Below are positions 57,689 to 64,000 of a DNA stretch of 64,000 bases, piece by piece; positions within the stretch are counted from its first letter, which is position 1; the number at the start of each line of letters is the position of its first letter. Position numbers and translations under genes: made by a program. The notes beneath the pieces are model-generated. The model worked only from the letters and a program-made list of their open reading frames with translations. It was not told where the DNA came from and searched no databases. This DNA comes from Acidovorax sp. NCPPB 3576 (GTDB lineage Bacteria > Pseudomonadota > Gammaproteobacteria > Burkholderiales > Burkholderiaceae_C): positions 2,658,501-2,722,500 of the forward strand of contig NZ_CP097267.1 in the NCBI RefSeq assembly GCF_028473605.1, written 5' to 3'.

Positions 57689-59004
57689 CGCCCCGCTTTC
57701 TGATCGCGGCTTTGCTGCTTTCATTGACGCTGTCCGGTTGCATGACCGCGCCAGTCGGGACCAGTGCCAATGCACCAGCGTCCAAGCCCTCCGGCGAGGC
57801 GGCCATGAGAGCAGACAGTGCCCGTTACATCATCGTGGCGGTTCCCAATCCTCTGGAACATGTCCCGGGCCGCGCAGGCACCAGCCTTTCCAGTTACGGA
57901 GCCCCTCCGCGCTACACCATGGGCAATCGCGCTGCCAGAACGGTGCAGGCCATTGCCGTGGATTACGGCCTGCAGGAAGTGGCAGCCTGGCCCATACCAC
58001 CGATGAACGCGCACTGCGTGGTGTTCGAGATCAGCGCCAGCGTCTCCCGAGAGGCCCTGCTTCAAGCCCTCTCTCGCGATGCCCGGGTTCAACTGGCGCA
58101 GCCCCTGCAGGATTTTTCCGTCAATGCGACATCGGACGAAGCGGCTGCCGCCGTGGCCTACAACGACCCCTATATGCCTTTGCAACAGGGGTTCGTGGAC
58201 ATGCAGGTCGCACGCGCGCACAAGCTCAGCACGGGCAAGGGTGCCCACATCGCGGTGATCGACACGGGTGCGCAGACGGAACATCCGGAATTGCGCGGGC
58301 AAATCGATGCGGCCTATAACCTCGTCGATGAAAATGCCGCCGGTTTTCAGCTGGACCAGCACGGAACCCAGGTCGCTGGAATCATTGCCGCGGTTGGCAA
58401 CAACCAGCAGGGCATCGTGGGCGTCGCGCCCGATGTCAAGGTCAGCCTCTATAAAGCGTGCTGGTACCCGGCCAATCAACCCATGGCAGGCGCACGCTGC
58501 AACTCCTTCACTTTGGCCAAAGCTCTCGTGGCCGTGATGTCGTCCGATGCGCGCACCATCAACATGAGCCTGGGCGGTCCCGAAGACCCGCTGCTCAGCA
58601 CGCTCCTGGGCCAGCTAGTCAAACAAGGCCGGGCGGTGGTCGCTGCACTTCCATCGAACGGCGAACGCACGGGGTTTCCCGCTGGCGTGCCTGGCGTCAT
58701 CGTCGTGGGCATGGCGGACAACGACAATCTGGCATCCAGGGGCATTCTGGCTGCGCCTGGCAAAGATGTGCTTACCTTGCAGCCACAGGGTCGCTATGAC
58801 TTCGCCACCGGATCATCGATGGCGGCCGCCCATGTGAGCGGAATGATTGCCCTGTTGCAATCCAGTGCGCCGCAGCTCGACATCACAACGATCAAGAATC
58901 TACTGATGGACAGCGAGAAAAATGCAGGAAAGCCATTGATGGTCAACGCCGAACGGGCATTGGAATCCCTGCCAAACCAAGCCCCGCGTCTCGCTCGGCG
59001 CTGA
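57685..59004 (+). CDS. S8 (subtilisin-like) serine protease lipoprotein
   Basis: This 439-residue protease has a lipoprotein signal (lipobox LTLSGC, Cys19) and a propeptide-like region (about 45-144: YIIVAVPNPLE to LSRDARVQLAQPLQDF). The catalytic triad is Asp193 (AVIDTGAQTEH), His226 (QHGTQVAG) and Ser378 (GSSMAAAH), with oxyanion Asn325. The usual GTSMAxP reads GSSMAAA. It is probably anchored in the periplasm or outer membrane. As the third gene of the sigma/anti-sigma operon it may act in, or be the output of, the signalling cascade. Confidence 0.92.
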   Translation: MTPRFLIAALLLSLTLSGCMTAPVGTSANAPASKPSGEAAMRADSARYIIVAVPNPLEHVPGRAGTSLSSYGAPPRYTMGNRAARTVQAIAVDYGLQEVAAWPIPPMNAHCVVFEISASVSREALLQALSRDARVQLAQPLQDFSVNATSDEAAAAVAYNDPYMPLQQGFVDMQVARAHKLSTGKGAHIAVIDTGAQTEHPELRGQIDAAYNLVDENAAGFQLDQHGTQVAGIIAAVGNNQQGIVGVAPDVKVSLYKACWYPANQPMAGARCNSFTLAKALVAVMSSDARTINMSLGGPEDPLLSTLLGQLVKQGRAVVAALPSNGERTGFPAGVPGVIVVGMADNDNLASRGILAAPGKDVLTLQPQGRYDFATGSSMAAAHVSGMIALLQSSAPQLDITTIKNLLMDSEKNAGKPLMVNAERALESLPNQAPRLARR

Positions 59005-59153
59005 CGGCCGCACGCGAGCGTCAGCGACTGAGCACAAATGCCGGCGTGCAGACCAGCAATCGGTTATGGAGCGGAGAAATATTGTTCCATCAAAGCGCGT
59101 TGTCCTTGTCCCGCTGTCACCCGTCAATCATTCCCAAATCCGTAGAACGATCA

Positions 59154-59196
59154 CCAAAAAAAGAAACCCTCGAAATCCCGGCAGGACTTCGAGGGT
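59154..59196 (-). terminator. Terminator after icd
   Basis: On the minus strand ACCCTCGAA / TTCGAGGGT (9 bp) with a 13-nt loop is followed by TTTCTTTTTTT. It lies 42 bp beyond the icd stop. The remaining spacer up to the S8 protease stop shows nothing else. Confidence 0.88.
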
Positions 59197-59237
59197 AGCG
59201 GTGCCAAGCAGTGCCTTTCGACACCGACGGCTGATGA

Positions 59238-60497
59238 TTACATGTTGTCGATCATCACTTGGCCAAAGCCGGAACAGCTCACTTGCGTCGCGCCTTCCAT
59301 GAGACGGGCGAAGTCGTAGGTGACCTTTTTGCTGGCGATCGATTTTTCGATCGAGCGAATGATCAGGTCAGCGGCTTCCGTCCAGCCCATGTGGCGCAGC
59401 ATCATCTCAGCCGACAGGATTTCCGAACCGGGGTTCACATAGTCCTTGCCTGCGTACTTCGGCGCAGTGCCGTGCGTGGCTTCGAACATCGCCACTGTAT
59501 CCGACAGATTGGCGCCAGGGGCGATGCCAATGCCGCCCACCTGGGCCGCCAGCGCGTCGGAGATGTAGTCGCCATTCAGGTTGAGCGTGGCCACCACGCT
59601 GTACTCGGCCGGGCGCAAAAGGATCTGCTGCAGGAAGGCGTCCGCAATGCTGTCCTTGACGGTGATGTCCTTGCCCGTCTTCGGGTTCTTGAACTTCATC
59701 CATGGGCCACCGTCGATCAGCTCGGCACCGAACTCCTTCGCTGCCAGCGCGTAGGCCCAATCGCGGAAGGCACCTTCGGTGAACTTCATGATGTTGCCCT
59801 TGTGAACGATCGTCACGCTGGGCTTGTCATTGTCGATGGCGTACTGGATCGCCTTGCGCACCAGGCGCTCGGTACCTTCCCTGGATACGGGCTTGACGCC
59901 AATGCCGGAGGTATCGGGGAAGCGGATCTTCTTGACACCGAAATCTTCTTGAAGAATCTTGATGAGCTTTTTGGCCTTTTCGGACTCGGCTTCGAACTCG
60001 ATACCGGCATAGATGTCTTCCGAGTTCTCACGGAAGATCACCATGTTGGTCTTCTCGGGTTCCTTGACCGGCGAGGGCACGCCCTTGAAGTACTGGATGG
60101 GGCGCAGGCAGACGTAAAGATCCAGCTCCTGGCGCAACGCCACGTTCAGCGAGCGGATGCCACCACCCACGGGCGTCGTCAACGGGCCCTTGATGGAAAC
60201 CACGTAGTCGCGCACGGCATGCAGCGTTTCTTCCGGCAGCCACACGTCGGGACCATAGACCTTGGTCGACTTTTCGCCAGCGAACACCTCCATCCAGTGG
60301 ATCTTCTTCTTGCCGCCATAGGCCTTCGCCACCGCAGCGTCCACGACCTTCAGCATCACGGGGGTGATATCGAAACCAGTGCCGTCGCCCTCGATGTACG
60401 GAATGATGGGCTGGTCCGGCACGTTCAAGGACATGTCGGCGTTGACGGTGATTTTCTGGCCTTCGGCGGGCACCTTGATGTGCTGGTAGCTGGTCAT
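59238..60497 (-). CDS. icd: NADP-dependent isocitrate dehydrogenase
   Basis: This TCA-cycle enzyme converts isocitrate to 2-oxoglutarate. The 419 residues (E. coli 416) include [17 protein letters not shown], the substrate-binding [15 protein letters not shown] with the regulatory Ser region [15 protein letters not shown], and [20 protein letters not shown]. The start [15 protein letters not shown] at 60497 follows GGAGAG. It is the homodimeric E. coli type, not the monomeric type. It is divergent from a small exported-protein gene. Confidence 0.97.
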   Translation of the reverse strand: MTSYQHIKVPAEGQKITVNADMSLNVPDQPIIPYIEGDGTGFDITPVMLKVVDAAVAKAYGGKKKIHWMEVFAGEKSTKVYGPDVWLPEETLHAVRDYVVSIKGPLTTPVGGGIRSLNVALRQELDLYVCLRPIQYFKGVPSPVKEPEKTNMVIFRENSEDIYAGIEFEAESEKAKKLIKILQEDFGVKKIRFPDTSGIGVKPVSREGTERLVRKAIQYAIDNDKPSVTIVHKGNIMKFTEGAFRDWAYALAAKEFGAELIDGGPWMKFKNPKTGKDITVKDSIADAFLQQILLRPAEYSVVATLNLNGDYISDALAAQVGGIGIAPGANLSDTVAMFEATHGTAPKYAGKDYVNPGSEILSAEMMLRHMGWTEAADLIIRSIEKSIASKKVTYDFARLMEGATQVSCSGFGQVMIDNM

Positions 60498-60687
60498 TGA
60501 GCGGGTCTCTCCGGTGAAACGATGAAGGGGCTTCAGCTGGTTAGGCAAACGCGGTACAGCCGGCGATTCTAAGCCTTAAAAAAATCACATATTTCCTGTC
60601 AACGGCCCCCGTGACGGCGCCGTTGTGGAGGTGCTTCGCGGCACTTCGCGCGGCTCCCATCCGAACCTCTTCAAGGAATTGGCATAT

Positions 60688-60915
60688 ATGAAAAAACTCC
60701 TCGCTGTCCTGGTTGCTGGTCTGTTCGCCGCTGGTGCTTTTGCACAAGGCGCAACGCCAGCCGCACCGGCAACCCCCGCCGTGACTTCCGCCCCCAGCGC
60801 CGAGCCAGCCGCCCCTGCCCCCAAGGCACATGCCAAGGCCAAAGCCAAAAAGCCTGCAGCACACAAGGTCGCCCACAAAAAGGCAACCAAAAAGCACGCT
60901 AAGACGGCTGCCTAA
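60688..60915 (+). CDS. Small exported Ala/Pro/Lys-rich protein
   Basis: This 75-residue protein has a clear signal peptide (MKKLLAVLVAGLFAAGAFA, cleavage before QGATP). A 35-residue Ala/Pro linker and a very basic C-terminus (KAHAKAKAKKPAAHK and further KKATKKHAKTAA) follow. An AAGGAA ribosome site lies 12 nt before the ATG. It resembles acid-shock-type basic periplasmic proteins in composition only. Function unknown. It has its own terminator. Confidence 0.75.
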   Translation: MKKLLAVLVAGLFAAGAFAQGATPAAPATPAVTSAPSAEPAAPAPKAHAKAKAKKPAAHKVAHKKATKKHAKTAA

Positions 60916-60958
60916 GCGCACATTGTCGGCACGGGCCACTCCGGCGCCGACGCACTTC

Positions 60959-60987
60959 AAAAAAGCCCGCCTCCGCGGGCTTTTTTG
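60959..60987. terminator. Bidirectional terminator after the small basic-protein gene
   Basis: AAAAAAGCCCGC-CTCC-GCGGGCTTTTTT: a 6-bp GC stem extended by A/T pairs, with a tetraloop. Confidence 0.9.
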
Positions 60988-61035
60988 CCTTTGGCTGCTA
61001 CCCTTTCGATTCCCATTGCATTTATGGAAAGCCGG

Positions 61036-61527
61036 ATGATGAAATCCTTTCTCGTGCGCGTCGCGGACGGCTCTCAAAAAAGCCTCGCCCCTCTTTTTGC
61101 TGCGTTGGCCATTTCCTGGTGCGCGGTGGCGGGCGCGCAAGAATCGCCTCAGTTGAATTTGCAGCGCGTGGAACTGGGAGCGGGTATGCACCGCATAGAT
61201 GCCCAGGTCGCGGTGTCCCCGCAGGAGCGGCAGATCGGCCTCATGCATCGCAAGGAGATGCCCCAACAGGAAGGCATGCTGTTCGTTTTCGAAGAGCCGG
61301 CAGTCCAGTGCTTCTGGATGAAAAACACCATTTTGCCGTTGACCGCCGCTTTCGTGGCGGACGACGGCACGGTCGTCAACCTTGCCGATATGAAGCCACA
61401 AACCGAGGATTCGCATTGCTCTGAAAAGCCCGTTCGCTATGTGCTGGAAATGAACCAGGGTTGGTTTTCCAAAAAGGGCATCAAGGCAGGGTTCAAACTT
61501 TCAGGCGCCCCGTTCCTACGTCGTTGA
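61036..61527 (+). CDS. Exported DUF192 family protein
   Basis: This 163-residue protein has an N-terminal hydrophobic export signal (LAPLFAALAISWCAVAGAQE). A DUF192 domain follows (about 45-160) with VAVSPQERQIGLMHRKEM, GMLFVFEEP, CFWMKNTILPLTAAFV and KPVRYVLEMNQGWFSKKGI. The last blocks are the family hallmarks. Function is unknown in bacteria. The start was placed at 61036 (MMKSFL) because GGAAAG lies just upstream; 61024 is an alternative. A terminator follows the gene. Confidence 0.88.
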   Translation: MMKSFLVRVADGSQKSLAPLFAALAISWCAVAGAQESPQLNLQRVELGAGMHRIDAQVAVSPQERQIGLMHRKEMPQQEGMLFVFEEPAVQCFWMKNTILPLTAAFVADDGTVVNLADMKPQTEDSHCSEKPVRYVLEMNQGWFSKKGIKAGFKLSGAPFLRR

Positions 61528-61580
61528 ATTGGCTGGCTGCGCCGCAGGGTGCGACCTGTCAAAAGGTCGGCATAAAAACA

Positions 61581-61608
61581 AAAAAACGGCCACGTGGGCC
61601 GTTTTTTT
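61581..61608. terminator. Bidirectional terminator between the DUF192 gene and sodB
   Basis: AAAAAACGGCC-ACGTG-GGCCGTTTTTTT: a 7-bp stem with A and T tracts on both sides, serving the convergent DUF192 gene (plus) and sodB (minus). Confidence 0.9.
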
Positions 61609-61624
61609 ATGGGGCGCAAAGCAC

Positions 61625-62206
61625 TCAGGCGAAATTGCTTTCGGCAAACTTCCAGTTCACCAGCTTGTCGAAGAAGGTTTCGACGAACTTGGGGCGCAGG
61701 TTGCGGTAGTCGATGTAGTAAGCGTGTTCCCACACGTCGACCGTCAGCAGTGCCTTGTCAGCCGTCGTCAAAGGAGTACCTGCCGCGCCGGTGTTCACGA
61801 TATCGACGCTGCCATCGGCCTTCTTCACGAGCCAGGTCCAGCCAGAGCCGAAGTTGCCCACGGCACTTTTTACAAAGGCTTCCTTGAAAGCGGCATAGCT
61901 GCCCCACTTGGCATTGATGGCGTTGGCCAACGCACCGGACGGCTCGCCGCCGCCGCTTGGAACCATGCAGTTCCAGAAGAAAGTGTGGTTCCAGATCTGT
62001 GCTGCATTGTTGTAGATACCGCCGCTCGATTTCTTCACGATTTCCTCGAGCGTCATGCTCTCGAATTCCGTGCCCTTTTGCAGATTGTTCAGGTTCACCA
62101 CATAGGCGTTGTGGTGCTTGCCGTAGTGATATTCCAGGGTTTCCTGGCTGTAATGAGGCGCCAGGGCGTCGATCGCATAAGGCAACGGTGGCAGGGTATG
62201 TTCCAT
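61625..62206 (-). CDS. sodB: Superoxide dismutase (Fe type)
   Basis: This cytoplasmic enzyme dismutates superoxide. The 193 residues equal E. coli SodB. Metal ligands are His in [13 protein letters not shown], His in [12 protein letters not shown], and Asp/His in [14 protein letters not shown]. The GSGWTWLV and [13 protein letters not shown] patterns favour Fe over Mn, but cambialistic use is possible. It lies 140 bp after xseA; a weak TACAAT -10 at 62287-62282 may give it its own promoter. Confidence 0.96.
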   Translation of the reverse strand: MEHTLPPLPYAIDALAPHYSQETLEYHYGKHHNAYVVNLNNLQKGTEFESMTLEEIVKKSSGGIYNNAAQIWNHTFFWNCMVPSGGGEPSGALANAINAKWGSYAAFKEAFVKSAVGNFGSGWTWLVKKADGSVDIVNTGAAGTPLTTADKALLTVDVWEHAYYIDYRNLRPKFVETFFDKLVNWKFAESNFA

Positions 62207-62346
62207 GGTGCAGTCCTTCGTGGGTTGAAATTCTTGGAATGGAACCGCCGCCCCCAAAGGGCCAGCACGGTCCGAACTGGCATTGTAGAAAGTAATAGCA
62301 GCACCTGCTGTAGGTGAGCGCCAATGGCAGAAAAAGCGTGCGGATC

Positions 62347-63675
62347 TCACAGCAGCCGGCGCTGCGATACCTGCAGATCGATTTCGCCGTCGGTCACCGC
62401 AGCCCGGACGGCGTCGCCAGGGCGTACCTGGGCGACCTTCGTGACCGGCTGGCCTTGCGCATCGGTGAGCAACGCATAGCCACGCTGCAGGACCAAGTGG
62501 GGGTCCAGCAATTGAAGGCGCAGGGCGGCACGCTCCAGTTGTTCGGACTGGCGGGCTGCCCGCCTTTGCAGCGTCTGCCGCATTTCTGCCTCCAGCGCTT
62601 TCTGTTGTTGCGTCAAGCGCTGCATTTTTAATAGCACACTGTGGCGCATACGCTCCGCAAGCCGTGCCAGGCGCGTCTGCTGCCGCACCACCAGACCGGA
62701 AGGCCGGCCGAGGCGCTGGGCCACCAAGTCGAGCCGCTGATGCCGCACGTCGAATTGCGTCTGAACGCTGTCCGACAAGCGATCGGCCAAAAGGTCGATG
62801 GCACCCAGCCACACGGCACGCGGCTGGGAGACGAGTTCAGCGGCAGCCGTTGGCGTCGGTGCCCGCAGGTCTGCGCAAAAATCGGCAATGGTGAAGTCGG
62901 TTTCATGGCCGACACCGCAAATGACAGGTACCGGGCTTTGGACGATGGTGCGCGCCAATTGCTCATCATTGAAAGCCCACAGATCCTCCATGGACCCACC
63001 TCCCCGCACCAGAAGGATGACGTCGATGGGACACGGGGACTGCTTTGAAACAGGGTCTTTCGATCCATTCGCCCCGTCCACGCCCTCCGCCAGGGCGTAG
63101 AGCTTGGACAACGCAGCCCGCATCGAGGCTGGTGCGTGGGCACCCTGCACCAATGCCGGCACCAGCGTCACCGGAATGTGCGGAACGCGACGGCGCAGCG
63201 CGGTCACGACGTCATGCAGCGCCGCGGCGCCCGGGGACGTGACCAGCCCGATGCCGCGCGGCATCAACGGCAGGGGCCGTTTTCGCGCGCTGTCGAAAAG
63301 CCCCTCGGCCTCCAGTTGCGACTTCAGCCGCAGGAACTGCTCGAACAAGGCGCCCTGGCCTGCCCGCTGCATGCTTTCGACGATGAGTTGCAGATCGCCC
63401 CGTGCCTCGTACACCCCCAGGCGGCCGCGCAACTCGACCAGTTCCCCATCCCGTGGAGAAAAGTCCAGCAACAAAGCCGCGCGCCGGAACATCGCACACC
63501 GGATCTGGCCCTGGCCGTCCTTGACCGTGAAATAGCAATGCCCACTGGATGCGCGCGAAAAGCCCGTGATCTCGCCTTGCACGGCCACGGGATTGAATCG
63601 GGACTCCAGGGTGTCAGCAATGGCGCGGCACAGCGCCCCAACCTGCCAGATACGTGGCGCCGTTGCGAGGTTCAT
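62347..63675 (-). CDS. xseA: Exodeoxyribonuclease VII large subunit
   Basis: XseA forms, with XseB, a single-strand-specific exonuclease. The 442 residues begin [19 protein letters not shown], preceding an OB-fold ([20 protein letters not shown]). The catalytic core includes [35 protein letters not shown] and [15 protein letters not shown] long coiled-coil (about 300-400) and the C-terminal [16 protein letters not shown] follow. The start at 63675 fits the family; an upstream ATG at 63726 is in frame. xseB is not in the window. Confidence 0.96.
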   Translation of the reverse strand: MNLATAPRIWQVGALCRAIADTLESRFNPVAVQGEITGFSRASSGHCYFTVKDGQGQIRCAMFRRAALLLDFSPRDGELVELRGRLGVYEARGDLQLIVESMQRAGQGALFEQFLRLKSQLEAEGLFDSARKRPLPLMPRGIGLVTSPGAAALHDVVTALRRRVPHIPVTLVPALVQGAHAPASMRAALSKLYALAEGVDGANGSKDPVSKQSPCPIDVILLVRGGGSMEDLWAFNDEQLARTIVQSPVPVICGVGHETDFTIADFCADLRAPTPTAAAELVSQPRAVWLGAIDLLADRLSDSVQTQFDVRHQRLDLVAQRLGRPSGLVVRQQTRLARLAERMRHSVLLKMQRLTQQQKALEAEMRQTLQRRAARQSEQLERAALRLQLLDPHLVLQRGYALLTDAQGQPVTKVAQVRPGDAVRAAVTDGEIDLQVSQRRLL

Positions 63676-64000
63676 GGTGTCAGACGCCGATACGGCAAGG
63701 GCTTGCAGGCCATGGCAACGTCGCACTAGTCCACAGAGCCCGGGTATGCCTCATTTGCCCAGCACCACCAGCCAAATCACCGCGCATCGCTAGCAAATAC
63801 GTGCAAACCATTGATTTAAAAGGATTTTTTCGTGCTTTATTTTTCATCAATCTGTCAAATTCACGGACTGGTGCCGCTTGGCGGGCCCTCGCAACCCAGT
63901 TGCCCACAAAGTTATCCACAGAAAATGTGGGTGGCGGCGCACGGTCGGAAGGTCGAGGATGGTCGAAACGTTCGGTCGTTTTACAGCGCGGACCATAACG
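63676..64000. other. 325-bp non-coding end region upstream of xseA
   Basis: No convincing gene is seen up to the window edge. An AT-rich stretch at 63800-63865 could hold promoters for xseA (minus) or for a gene beyond the window (plus), but I cannot assign hexamers. It contains one consensus DnaA box. Confidence 0.5.
63912..63920 (+). promoter_or_regulatory. Single consensus DnaA box
   Basis: TTATCCACA is the perfect 9-mer DnaA-binding consensus. A degenerate neighbour, TTGCCCACA, lies at 63899-63907. Two boxes without a cluster do not make an origin; a regulatory or chance occurrence is likelier. Confidence 0.4.

Noticed and set aside
63899..63920. Replication origin
   Set aside because: Only one perfect and one poor DnaA box occur, with no dnaA/dnaN/gidA context and no further cluster.

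Overview
This 64 kb window is high-GC chromosomal DNA from a betaproteobacterium, most likely a member of the Comamonadaceae close to Acidovorax. That placement is inferred from gene content and order (aceE - PAS kinase - FixJ-type regulator - folD - prlC; a complete isc operon ending in dnaQ; many Bug-type solute receptors) and from a short dispersed repeat. No species-level search was possible. No insertion sequence, prophage, integron or CRISPR array is visible. Most genes look like vertically inherited housekeeping or catabolic genes.

Layout. 1-9.6 kb: the 5' part of aceE (minus strand), then a divergent two-component pair, folD, prlC and a periplasmic glutaredoxin-like protein. 9.8-15 kb: rpiA and pyrD back to back, a yqjD-yqjE-yqjK-like membrane trio, and a two-gene operon of an acetylpolyamine/histone-deacetylase-type hydrolase and an LhgO-like FAD oxidoreductase. 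15.1-21.8 kb: two identical tRNA-Val(CAC) genes and the iscR-iscS-iscU-iscA-hscB-hscA-fdx-dnaQ operon, with an IscR-type site over the iscR promoter and an internal terminator-like hairpin after iscA. 21.8-25.3 kb: uvrB and an aromatic aminotransferase. 25.3-37 kb: mixed accessory genes, including an exported DOPA-dioxygenase homologue, a short CoA transferase, a GGDEF-EAL protein, a YgiQ radical SAM protein, azurin with an FNR-type promoter, YigZ, an orphan lipoamide-dehydrogenase-like protein and a YjfB protein with a sigma-28-type promoter. 37.2-40 kb: a HipBA module with a strong palindromic operator and a tightly linked PhyH-type dioxygenase.

40-55.6 kb is a sugar-acid catabolic island. 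On the minus strand are uronate dehydrogenase, a lactonase, TRAP transporter genes dctP/dctQ/dctM, two exported lactonases, a Bug receptor and a lipoprotein sugar dehydrogenase. On the plus strand are a FadR-type GntR regulator, a second Bug receptor, KdgD, a small lipoprotein, a 2-hydroxyacid dehydrogenase and glucarate dehydratase. Together they encode glucuronate -> glucarolactone -> glucarate -> 5-keto-4-deoxyglucarate -> alpha-ketoglutarate semialdehyde. The last enzyme, the semialdehyde dehydrogenase, is not in the window. Two similar palindromes, one before gntR/udh and one before the Bug-kdgD operon, suggest that the GntR protein controls both arms.

55.6-64 kb: an outer-membrane protein; an operon of an ECF sigma factor, a zinc-finger anti-sigma factor and a subtilisin-like lipoprotein protease; then icd, a small exported Ala/Lys-rich protein, a DUF192 protein, sodB and xseA. 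The sigma/anti-sigma/protease operon is the best candidate for an under-described system, because the periplasmic part of the anti-sigma factor resembles a subtilase propeptide.
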